From positions 1 through 5,753 of the forward strand of contig CADBRF010000080.1 of the NCBI GenBank assembly GCA_902796975.1: a DNA stretch of 5,753 bases, written 5' to 3'. This DNA is from an uncultured Coriobacteriaceae bacterium (GTDB lineage: Bacteria > Actinomycetota > Coriobacteriia > Coriobacteriales > QAMH01). Made by a program: the position numbers and the translations under genes. Under the pieces are notes generated by a model. The model was not told the origin of the DNA. It did no database searches and saw only the letters and a program-made list of their open reading frames with translations. Positions 1-4,678 of this stretch are shown piece by piece (the stretch's first letter is position 1; each line of letters starts with the position of its first letter).

Positions 1-362
1 CAAAGCTCGACTGTGTGCAGGATATCCTCATCGAGGTTTCCGTTTCAGGCGAGGAAAGCAAGGGTGGCATCGCTCCTGCAGACCTTCCCGCTTTCGTAGA
101 GAAGATTCTTGCCAGCCCGCACGTGCACTGCAAGGGCCTCATGACCATGGCTCCCCGCGGCGATTCAGAAATCGCACGGAAGACTTTTGCAGGTTTGCGG
201 GAACTGAGCGAGAAACTCGCAAAGGACTACGCGGGGCATGATACTATCTCCTTTGACGAACTCTCCATGGGCATGTCCGAAGACTACCCCGTGGCGATTG
301 AAGAAGGCGCGACCATTGTTCGCATTGGCAGGAGAATCTTCAGCGAGGACTTCGGCCGTTAA
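1..362 (+). CDS. yggS: YggS/PLPBP family pyridoxal-phosphate homeostasis protein, 3' part
   Basis: C-terminal half of a YggS/YlmE/PROSC-type PLP-binding protein. The reading frame is open from base 3 and ends at TAA 360-362, so about 119 residues are visible of a family length near 230. The upstream half, including the PLP-binding lysine, lies outside the window. Visible family motifs are a strand-forming LIEVSVSGEESKGG, then GLMTMAP, and near the end LSMGMSEDYPVAIEEGATIVRIG, which carries the phosphate-binding SMGM and the R-I-G of the barrel end. Family knowledge: a cytoplasmic, single-domain, alanine-racemase-fold protein without known catalysis that buffers PLP and affects amino-acid and keto-acid balance. 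It lies 44 nt upstream of sepF, the arrangement common in Gram-positive division clusters. The family call is secure; the physiological role in this organism is inferred. Confidence 0.95.
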   Translation, partial: KLDCVQDILIEVSVSGEESKGGIAPADLPAFVEKILASPHVHCKGLMTMAPRGDSEIARKTFAGLRELSEKLAKDYAGHDTISFDELSMGMSEDYPVAIEEGATIVRIGRRIFSEDFGR

Positions 363-406
363 TAGTGCTTGATTTCTGCTAGACGCGACAGTTACGGAGG
401 AGAGAC

Positions 407-1228
407 GTGAGTCTTTTCAGCGACATGAAAGACCGCCTGGGCTTCGGCGAGAAGCCCGAGTGGCAAGACGATGGCTATTCCGATGGCACCTATGACGAGA
501 ACTATGATGCTCCGGAAGACGATGGGTATTATGAGGATAACGGCCAGGGCGCAGCAGATGCAGACCCTCAGGACTCCGCAGATGTCATTTCGTTTTCCGC
601 CTATAACCCGAACAACTTCTCTTCCGTGAAGCTCAATTCCGATGTTGAGCCGAGAGTTGCTTCGTACGGTTCGGCTTCTGGTTCTGGTTATGGAAGCATC
701 AGCCGCAACACCAGTTACAGCACTTCGAGGAGCTCTCGCCGCAGCTACGGAGATTCTTCGACGCGCTCCTTTAGCTCGGATGACGTCCCCACTTGGGATA
801 CACCGGCAGATCCATCCTTCCTCGTTTCCCGGGGGCCTTCTTCAGATTATGGTCGTCAGGTTCTCGACGAGATTGGGGCAACCAAGAGCGGCCATGCTGC
901 GAACGACCCCTATTCGGAGTTTGATTCGGACGTGAAAAGCATTCATCGCGATCCAGCTGCGCACCTCTCCATAATTCATCCTGTGGTCTACGGCGATGTG
1001 GAGAAAATCGCAACAGCGGCCAAAGCGGGCAAGACGGTCGTCGTCGTGCTCACCGAGACCAAACCCGAGCTCGCCAAGCGCATCCTCGACTTTTCCTTCG
1101 GCGTCGCCAGCGCGCTCAACCACAATGTCGACAAGGCGGCGGACCGCGTGTTCGTCTTCTACCGTGGGTCTGAAATGCTCTCCAAGGCGGAGCGAGACTA
1201 TCTTCGCAAGAAGGACATCCTCAAATAG
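407..1228 (+). CDS. sepF: Cell division protein SepF with long disordered linker
   Basis: FtsZ-binding membrane anchor of the divisome, 273 residues. The GTG start at 407 is chosen because GGAGGAGA at 396-403 sits just upstream and because residues 1-14 (MSLFSDMKDRLGFG) form the expected amphipathic membrane-targeting helix. Residues about 20-55 are rich in Asp, Glu, Tyr and Gly. Residues about 86-125 are rich in Ser, Gly, Tyr and Arg. The folded SepF domain covers about 186-255 and includes HPVVYGDVEKIA, the strand TVVVVL, and AKRILDFSFGVASAL, where the Gly lies at the usual dimer/FtsZ-binding position. A charged tail, KAERDYLRKKDILK, follows. The protein is much longer than the roughly 150 residues typical of Bacillus SepF, and the extra length is nearly all low-complexity linker. 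It lies between yggS and proC and is probably co-transcribed with both. Confidence 0.95.
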   Translation: MSLFSDMKDRLGFGEKPEWQDDGYSDGTYDENYDAPEDDGYYEDNGQGAADADPQDSADVISFSAYNPNNFSSVKLNSDVEPRVASYGSASGSGYGSISRNTSYSTSRSSRRSYGDSSTRSFSSDDVPTWDTPADPSFLVSRGPSSDYGRQVLDEIGATKSGHAANDPYSEFDSDVKSIHRDPAAHLSIIHPVVYGDVEKIATAAKAGKTVVVVLTETKPELAKRILDFSFGVASALNHNVDKAADRVFVFYRGSEMLSKAERDYLRKKDILK

Positions 1229-1237
1229 CAACCGCGC

Positions 1238-1250
1238 GAAAGGCCGAAGG
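1238..1250 (+). promoter_or_regulatory. Ribosome binding region of proC (two candidate SD cores)
   Basis: Two Shine-Dalgarno-like cores precede proC: GAAAGG at 1238-1243, 9 nt before ATG 1253, and GAAGG at 1246-1250, 8 nt before ATG 1259. ATG 1253 is only 2 nt from the second core. Either 1253 or 1259 could be the true start, and the proteins would differ by two residues. Confidence 0.55.
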
Positions 1251-1252
1251 CT

Positions 1253-2077
1253 ATGGTAATGATGATTCGTGAGCGGCTCGGACGCGTGCTCATCGTTGGC
1301 GGTGGGCATATGGGCCAGGCGATTCTCGGCGGGCTTCTCAACAAGGCGGAAATTGACCCAGAGCGTATCGTTGTAGCAAACCCTGGCGCGGAAAAACGGG
1401 CCTTCATCGAGTCGATTTTTGGCGTCGCAACGGTGGATGATGCCCGCAAGGCACTGCCGGCGGATACCATTATTCTGGCGGTAAAGCCGAATGTGGTGCC
1501 AACCGTGGCAAGCCAGCTTGCAAGCCAGGGCATCGGCCAGGCACGCATTGTCTCTGTTGCCGCTGGTGTGTCAACGGCATCGCTTATTGATATCTTTGGG
1601 ACACAGACCGATGTCGTCCGCGTGATGCCCAACACGCCGTTAGCCAATGGATGCGGCATGTCCGCTGTAAGCGGGGGAGCGCAGACCTCGCCTGAGTCTG
1701 TCGATCTCGTCCGTGACATGTTTGCGTATATGGGCGCTGCCGTTATCATCGCGGAAGACCAGCAGGATATTGCCTGCGCAGTAAGCGGTTCTGGCCCGGC
1801 CTATTTCGAGCTGGTCGTAGAATCCATCGCCCGTGAAGCTGAGAAGCTGGGCATGGACTATCAGACTGCCCTCACGCTCGCCGTGCAGACCATGAAGGGT
1901 ACGGCGGTAATGCTCGAGGAAACCCACCAGGATCTCCCAGCCGCCATCAAGGCTGTGAGCACTCCCGGCGGAACGACTGCCGCGGCGCTCGAGCAGATGC
2001 GCGCTGGTGGATTGGAGTCTTCGCTTGCCGATGGCGTTGCTGCCGCCTGCAAGCGTTCACGAGAATTAGGAGCCTAG
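1253..2077 (+). CDS. proC: Pyrroline-5-carboxylate reductase
   Basis: Catalyses the last step of proline synthesis, NAD(P)H-dependent reduction of 1-pyrroline-5-carboxylate to proline, in the cytoplasm. The 274-residue length matches the family (about 270). Residues 11-28 form the Rossmann nucleotide-binding segment (RVLIVGGGHMGQAILGGL). AVKPN at 76-80 and VMPNTP at 124-129 are standard family motifs. The substrate-site helix AVSGSGPAYFELVVES spans 176-191, and STPGGTT at 236-242 is the C-terminal signature. No key motif appears to be missing. The start is either ATG 1253 or ATG 1259 (see the ribosome-binding entry). It begins 24 nt after sepF and its TAG directly abuts the yggT ATG, so the two are probably translationally coupled. 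Its place within a division cluster is a recurring genomic association without a clear mechanistic reason. Confidence 0.96.
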   Translation: MVMMIRERLGRVLIVGGGHMGQAILGGLLNKAEIDPERIVVANPGAEKRAFIESIFGVATVDDARKALPADTIILAVKPNVVPTVASQLASQGIGQARIVSVAAGVSTASLIDIFGTQTDVVRVMPNTPLANGCGMSAVSGGAQTSPESVDLVRDMFAYMGAAVIIAEDQQDIACAVSGSGPAYFELVVESIAREAEKLGMDYQTALTLAVQTMKGTAVMLEETHQDLPAAIKAVSTPGGTTAAALEQMRAGGLESSLADGVAAACKRSRELGA

Positions 2078-2350
2078 ATGCTCACTTTGCTTTTCCTCCG
2101 TCGTCTCATTCTCACGGCGGTCGATATCTACATGACGGTCATCATCATTTACGTGCTGATGAGCTGGATTCCAAACGTTAGCTACGGCACTATAGGACGT
2201 GTATATGATGCGTTTGGACGCATCTGCGAACCGTTCCTCTCCCCGTTTCGTCGTATAATTCCACCAATAGGCGGTATGGTCGACATAAGCCCCATATTTG
2301 CGATTATTGTCTTGCAGCTCGTGGGCAGGTTGCTCGCGTGGATTCTCTAG
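2078..2350 (+). CDS. yggT: YggT family small integral membrane protein
   Basis: 90-residue membrane protein of the YGGT family (YlmG in some Gram-positives). Two hydrophobic segments are visible, roughly residues 4-30 (with AVDIYMTVIIIYVLMSWIP) and 67-90 (ISPIFAIIVLQLVGRLLAWIL). Between them lies the family loop EPFLSPFRRIIPPIGGMVDISP, which is the conserved part. The ATG at 2078 follows the proC stop with no gap, and AGGAG at 2068-2072 gives a good ribosome binding site inside the end of proC. Family knowledge: linked by neighbourhood to sepF/divIVA and implicated in cell or plastid division and membrane organisation; the exact function is unsettled. It ends 25 nt before divIVA. Confidence 0.93.
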   Translation: MLTLLFLRRLILTAVDIYMTVIIIYVLMSWIPNVSYGTIGRVYDAFGRICEPFLSPFRRIIPPIGGMVDISPIFAIIVLQLVGRLLAWIL

Positions 2351-2362
2351 AAACGCTTTAGC

Positions 2363-2369
2363 GAAAGGA
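2363..2369 (+). promoter_or_regulatory. Shine-Dalgarno that sets the divIVA start
   Basis: GAAAGGA lies 6 nt before ATG 2376. It supports 2376 over the in-frame upstream ATG at 2298, which would add 26 residues overlapping yggT. It also sits only 1 nt from ATG 2371, which is out of frame and reads ATG-GCA-TGA, so that ATG is unlikely to be used. Confidence 0.75.
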
Positions 2370-2375
2370 CATGGC

Positions 2376-3221
2376 ATGAGCATTACAGCATCCGAAATCC
2401 GCGAGGTCGGATTTGAGCACTCTCGTCGTGGCTACGATGTCGAGCAGGTCGACGCTTTCCTCGAGAAGGCAGCTGTCGGTGTCGAAGAGCTCACTGCAGA
2501 GAACAAGAATCTCCAGGATAAGGTCAGCGATCTCGAAGAGGAGAAGGACGTTTCCAAGGAGACGGGGGCAGACCCTGCAGAGCTCGAGCGCGAGAAGGCT
2601 CGTGCCGACGAGGCAGAGGCGGCGCGCGATGAGGCACTTGCCAGGGCAAGCGAGGCGGAAAGGCGCCTGCAGGCCGCCCAGGGCAAAATCGACAAACTCC
2701 AGCAGCAGCTTGACAACTCCAATGGCAATGATGATGTCATCTCCCGTGCGTTCATCTCTGCTCAGCGCAGCGCAGATGCCCTCATGGAAGAAGCTCGTTC
2801 CGAAGGCGAACGCATTTACCGCGAGTCCGAGTCCAAGGCGCGCGAGCTTATTCGCCAGGCTCTGGAGACCAAGCAGAATATCTTCCTGGAGATTGACCAG
2901 CTCGAGACTTCGTGCGCCAAGTTCCGCAAGGACTATCAGAAGATGCTCGCCCGTTTTCAGGCAGAGGCTGATAGCGAGTTCGCAGACGTTCGTCCTGCCA
3001 TGATTCCCGATGACATCGTCAACGAGTTGCTCCCCAAGCCCGAAGATCTCAAGGTTGTCAAAGATAACCCGAAGCCGGCAGATACCTCCAATGCGAGCGT
3101 TACCACGGTTATCGAGGAGAAGATTCCTTCTCTCGGCTCCAGCGTCAACCGTCGCACGCAGTTCGGCACCCACCTGAACAGGAATACCAGCGACGCTGAC
3201 GCCACCACCATCCTGGAATAG
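2376..3221 (+). CDS. divIVA: DivIVA/Wag31-type polar and septal scaffold protein
   Basis: 281-residue coiled-coil scaffold that binds negatively curved membrane at septa and poles and organises division or polar growth. The N-terminal DivIVA domain is residues 1-38: ITASEIREVGFEHS, then RRGYD at 17-21, then VEQVDAFLEKA. This matches the family consensus GYxxxxVDxFLD. The tip residues before GYD are Arg-Arg, as in actinobacterial Wag31 (KRGY), not the Phe-Arg of Bacillus DivIVA. Residues about 37-60 and 67-115 are strongly predicted coiled coil (EREKARADEAEAARDEALAR and following). A break at NSNGNDD (114-120) precedes a second helical block at 121-205. The last 75 residues are Pro-, Ser- and Thr-rich, probably flexible, and end in TQFGTHLNRNTSDADATTIL-E. 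The start at 2376 is set by the GAAAGGA site; a longer in-frame version from 2298 overlaps yggT and is implausible. Confidence 0.95.
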   Translation: MSITASEIREVGFEHSRRGYDVEQVDAFLEKAAVGVEELTAENKNLQDKVSDLEEEKDVSKETGADPAELEREKARADEAEAARDEALARASEAERRLQAAQGKIDKLQQQLDNSNGNDDVISRAFISAQRSADALMEEARSEGERIYRESESKARELIRQALETKQNIFLEIDQLETSCAKFRKDYQKMLARFQAEADSEFADVRPAMIPDDIVNELLPKPEDLKVVKDNPKPADTSNASVTTVIEEKIPSLGSSVNRRTQFGTHLNRNTSDADATTILE

Positions 3222-3223
3222 GC

Positions 3224-3499
3224 ATGGTTCTCGCAGTTCATGTAACGCCGCGCTCCTCGCGCGACGAAGTTATGGGCTGGCGTGATGGTGTAGATGGTTC
3301 CCGGGAGCTCGCCGTACGTGTGACGGCTGCTCCCGAAAAGGGCAAGGCAACAAAGGCAGCTGGCGTTGCACTGGCTGCCTTTTTCCGTGTTCCTAAAGGG
3401 AAAGTCACCTGTGTCTCAGGCATGTCCAGCCGCCATAAACGCTACGAGCTCCCCATCACCGAAGCAGATCTTGCTCGCGTTGATATGCTGGGGAATTAG
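3224..3499 (+). CDS. DUF167/YggU family protein
   Basis: 91-residue protein of the DUF167 (YggU/UPF0235) family. Family pattern seen: VTPRSSRDEVMGW near the N-terminus, ELAVRVTAAPEKGKATKAAGVALAAFF in the middle and VTCVSGMSSRHKRYEL at the end, corresponding to the family P-x-S-x-R-x-E, V-x-A-P-x-x-G-K-A-N and S-G-x-x-S-R-x-K blocks. The usual GKAN reads GKAT here. The family is a small alpha/beta fold of unknown biochemical role. The ATG lies 2 nt after the divIVA stop with only a weak upstream purine stretch (GGAA near 3214), which suggests translational coupling. It is the last gene of the cluster. In many relatives yggU sits next to yggT; here divIVA separates them. Confidence 0.88.
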   Translation: MVLAVHVTPRSSRDEVMGWRDGVDGSRELAVRVTAAPEKGKATKAAGVALAAFFRVPKGKVTCVSGMSSRHKRYELPITEADLARVDMLGN

Positions 3500-3534
3500 G
3501 TTTCTCGACACGTACCTGCACGAGCGCGCTGGAG

Positions 3535-3559
3535 TGTCAAAATCAAAATGATTGTCGGG
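3535..3559 (+). repeat. 25-nt direct repeat, copy 1
   Basis: TGTCAAAATCAAAATGA followed by TTGTCGGG. It matches copy 2 at 3587-3611 at 23 of 25 positions, including the first 17 without a mismatch. The two copies are 52 nt apart in non-coding DNA between the yggU-like gene and rnpB. Confidence 0.9.
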
Positions 3560-3575
3560 TAATCGCAAAGCCTGT

Positions 3576-3641
3576 GTGCCCTTGGATGTCAAAATCAAAA
3601 TGAGTATCGGGGAAATTTTGCATTTTGACATCCAAGGGCAC
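3576..3641. repeat. 20-bp perfect inverted repeat, long hairpin
   Basis: The left arm at 3576-3595 (GTGCCCTTGGATGTCAAAAT) is perfectly complementary to the right arm at 3622-3641. After a one-base bulge (C3621) the pairing continues as CAAAAT 3596-3601 with ATTTTG 3615-3620, leaving a 13-nt loop (3602-3614). Neither strand has a T tract after the stem, so it does not look like an intrinsic terminator. Its outer bases and the associated direct repeats resemble the end or remnant of a small mobile or MITE-like element; this origin is inference. It lies about 60 bp upstream of the rnpB -10 box. Confidence 0.85.
3587..3611 (+). repeat. 25-nt direct repeat, copy 2 (inside the hairpin)
   Basis: TGTCAAAATCAAAATGA followed by GTATCGGG. 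It overlaps the left arm and loop of the long inverted repeat at 3576-3641. A third, degenerate, inverted copy can be read on the minus strand from 3630 downwards (TGTCAAAATGCAAAAT). Confidence 0.9.
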
Positions 3642-3679
3642 TTGTTGAGGGTATGAGACGAACGTCAGGGAAATCTATA

Positions 3680-3712
3680 TTCTTAATTCGCTCTATTGCG
3701 CTATAATGCGCA
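3680..3712 (+). promoter_or_regulatory. rnpB promoter
   Basis: A consensus -10 TATAAT at 3702-3707 lies 8 nt before the first paired base of RNase P RNA (3716), so transcription would start at about 3714-3716. The -35 is poor: TTCTTA at 3680-3685 with a 16-bp spacer is the best I see. The -10 is flanked exactly by TGCGC (3697-3701) and GCGCA (3708-3712). The GC-rich bases right after the -10 resemble the discriminators of growth-rate-controlled stable RNA promoters (inference). Confidence 0.7.
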
Positions 3713-3715
3713 TTC

Positions 3716-4080
3716 GCGAAGAGAGCTGGACGGCCGCGGAGTCCTGAGAAATCAGGGCGATGAGGAAAGTCCGGGCTTCATAGGGCGGGATGCCGGCTAA
3801 CAGCCGGGCGGGGAGACCCGACGGATCAGTGCCACAGAAAAGAAGACTCCCTCAAAGCCTGGATAGGCTGCGAGAGAAAAGCTGAAACGGTGCGGTAAGA
3901 GCGCACCAGCGTCATGGCAACATGGCGGCTTGGTAAACCCCATCCGAAGCAAGGGCAAATAGGAACGCAATGGGCTGGCCCGGTTCGCGTTCGGGTTGCC
4001 TGCTCGAAACCGCTGGTAACGGTGGTTCTAGATAAATGGTCGTCTTAAAAGACAGAACCCGGCTTATAGGCTCTCTTCGC
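3716..4080 (+). ncRNA. rnpB: RNase P RNA, bacterial type A
   Basis: Catalytic RNA of ribonuclease P, which with the RnpA protein removes 5' leaders from pre-tRNA. The ends are set by helix P1: GCGAAGAGAG at 3716-3725 pairs perfectly with CTCTCTTCGC at 4071-4080. Conserved blocks appear in order: GAGGAAAGTCCGGGCTTC (from 3762), CAGTGCCACAGAAA (from 3827), GAAACGGTGCGGTAAGAGCG (3883-3902) and CACCAGC after it, TGGTAAACCCC (3931-3941) whose GGT is the site that pairs with the tRNA CCA end, and AGATAAATGGTCGTC (4030-4044) followed by ACAGAACCCGGCTTAT. The length of about 365 nt and the P15 loop fit the ancestral type A, not the Bacillus type B. ACTTTTCT at 4081-4088 after P1 may help end transcription. 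The RNA looks complete and intact. Confidence 0.97.
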
Positions 4081-4184
4081 ACTTTTCTGGTGATTCTAGA
4101 CACCATGATTAAAAATTCCGTATTTAGCTGGGAAAATGTTTAAATAACTGTCACGATTCTCGCCACAAATGGGTCAATCACCGC

Positions 4185-4196
4185 TATATTTATAGC
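4185..4196 (+). promoter_or_regulatory. Possible -10 region of the small-gene transcript
   Basis: TATATT at 4185-4190 runs directly into TATAGC at 4191-4196, in an AT-rich stretch after rnpB. Either could act as a -10 box for the gene at 4255. No convincing -35 is present at the right distance, so this is only suggestive. Confidence 0.35.
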
Positions 4197-4204
4197 TAGC
4201 AGTG

Positions 4205-4228
4205 AGTAATGCAACTACCTGCATTACT
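4205..4228. repeat. 9-bp perfect inverted repeat in leader (operator or RNA hairpin)
   Basis: AGTAATGCA at 4205-4213 and TGCATTACT at 4220-4228 are perfect reverse complements around a 6-nt spacer, ACTACC. In RNA three further G-U pairs could extend the stem (4202-4204 with 4229-4231). It lies just after the possible -10 region and 10 nt before the ribosome binding site of the small gene. The position suits a repressor operator or a 5' UTR hairpin. No T tract follows, so it is not a terminator. Confidence 0.7.
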
Positions 4229-4240
4229 TGTCCAACGTGG

Positions 4241-4247
4241 AAAGGAG
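4241..4247 (+). promoter_or_regulatory. Shine-Dalgarno that sets the small-gene start
   Basis: AAAGGAG lies 7 nt before ATG 4255, a near-ideal site. It rules in 4255 over the in-frame TTG at 4228, which falls at the end of the leader palindrome and has no ribosome binding site. Confidence 0.85.
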
Positions 4248-4254
4248 TGCCAGC

Positions 4255-4557
4255 ATGGGGATGAAGGCGGAGGATCCACTGGATATGAACTACGAGGACC
4301 TTGGTATGTATCTTCGCGGCAAGCATGCGATGTACATGCAAATCGGTGAGGATCTCTATTATCTCACCGATGCGAACAGCCATTTCTGGCGCGCGCAGTG
4401 CACCGAGGTCCTAAACGAGAAAGGTCATTACACAGATTGCAGCGATCTCGTGCAGTCAATGGACGAGTTCCTGAGCCTGGGTTTCATCGATGGCAAGACC
4501 ATCGAAGAGGTGTTTGACCAGGCAACATTCTATGCTTCGGAAAAACCTGAAGTCTAG
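4255..4557 (+). CDS. Small acidic protein of unknown function
   Basis: 100-residue protein that I do not recognise. It starts at ATG 4255 behind a strong AAAGGAG site and ends at TAG 4555-4557, 16 nt before a strong terminator, so it is probably a monocistronic transcript and a genuine gene. It is strongly acidic (about 20 Asp/Glu against 7 Lys/Arg) and rich in Met and aromatics near the N-terminus: MNYEDLGMYLRGKHAMYMQIGEDLYYLTD at about residues 11-39, shown with its key Y, H, M and W46 residues. It has two cysteines (49, 62) and no signal peptide or membrane segment. The pattern suggests a compact soluble alpha/beta fold: a helix, a beta hairpin around IGEDLYYL, and a helix at 63-76 ending LGFIDG. 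It lies between rnpB and plsY. No function is proposed. Confidence 0.85.
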   Translation: MGMKAEDPLDMNYEDLGMYLRGKHAMYMQIGEDLYYLTDANSHFWRAQCTEVLNEKGHYTDCSDLVQSMDEFLSLGFIDGKTIEEVFDQATFYASEKPEV

Positions 4558-4573
4558 GGCTTAAAGCAGATGG

Positions 4574-4605
4574 GGCGGGGAGCCGAAAGGCTTTCCGCCT
4601 TTTTT
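4574..4605 (+). terminator. Intrinsic terminator of the small gene
   Basis: An 11-bp stem, 4574-4584 with 4589-4599, is closed by a GAAA tetraloop (4585-4588) and contains two G-U pairs. It is followed by six T residues (4600-4605). It ends the transcript of the gene at 4255-4557 and separates it from plsY. Confidence 0.95.
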
Positions 4606-4678
4606 AGTTTCCGCATCTCACCTCACTTCTATGCGCATACGTCTATCATGAAGCGCAGCAATAAGAAGGTGAGCCATC

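Noticed and set aside
2298..2375. Upstream in-frame start that would extend DivIVA by 26 residues
   Set aside because: The extension overlaps the yggT membrane segment, has no family similarity, and ATG 2376 has a good ribosome site and begins the DivIVA domain directly.
2371..2379. Mini-ORF ATG-GCA-TGA overlapping the divIVA start
   Set aside because: It lies 1 nt from the Shine-Dalgarno, too close for initiation. Two sense codons give no reason to propose a leader peptide.
2358..3173. 271-codon minus-strand frame antisense to divIVA
   Set aside because: It arises from the repetitive Glu/Ala/Arg codons of the coiled coil. The product is a Leu-rich mirror, and there is no independent start signal.
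3535..3611. Two direct repeats with a 27-nt gap, resembling a minimal CRISPR array
   Set aside because: Only two units, imperfect, with one involved in a larger hairpin, and no cas genes in the window.
4087..4104. Small dyad TGGTG...CACCA after rnpB as a terminator
   Set aside because: The stem is only 5 bp with an 8-nt loop, and the following sequence is not a T tract. The U-rich bases right after P1 are as likely to matter.
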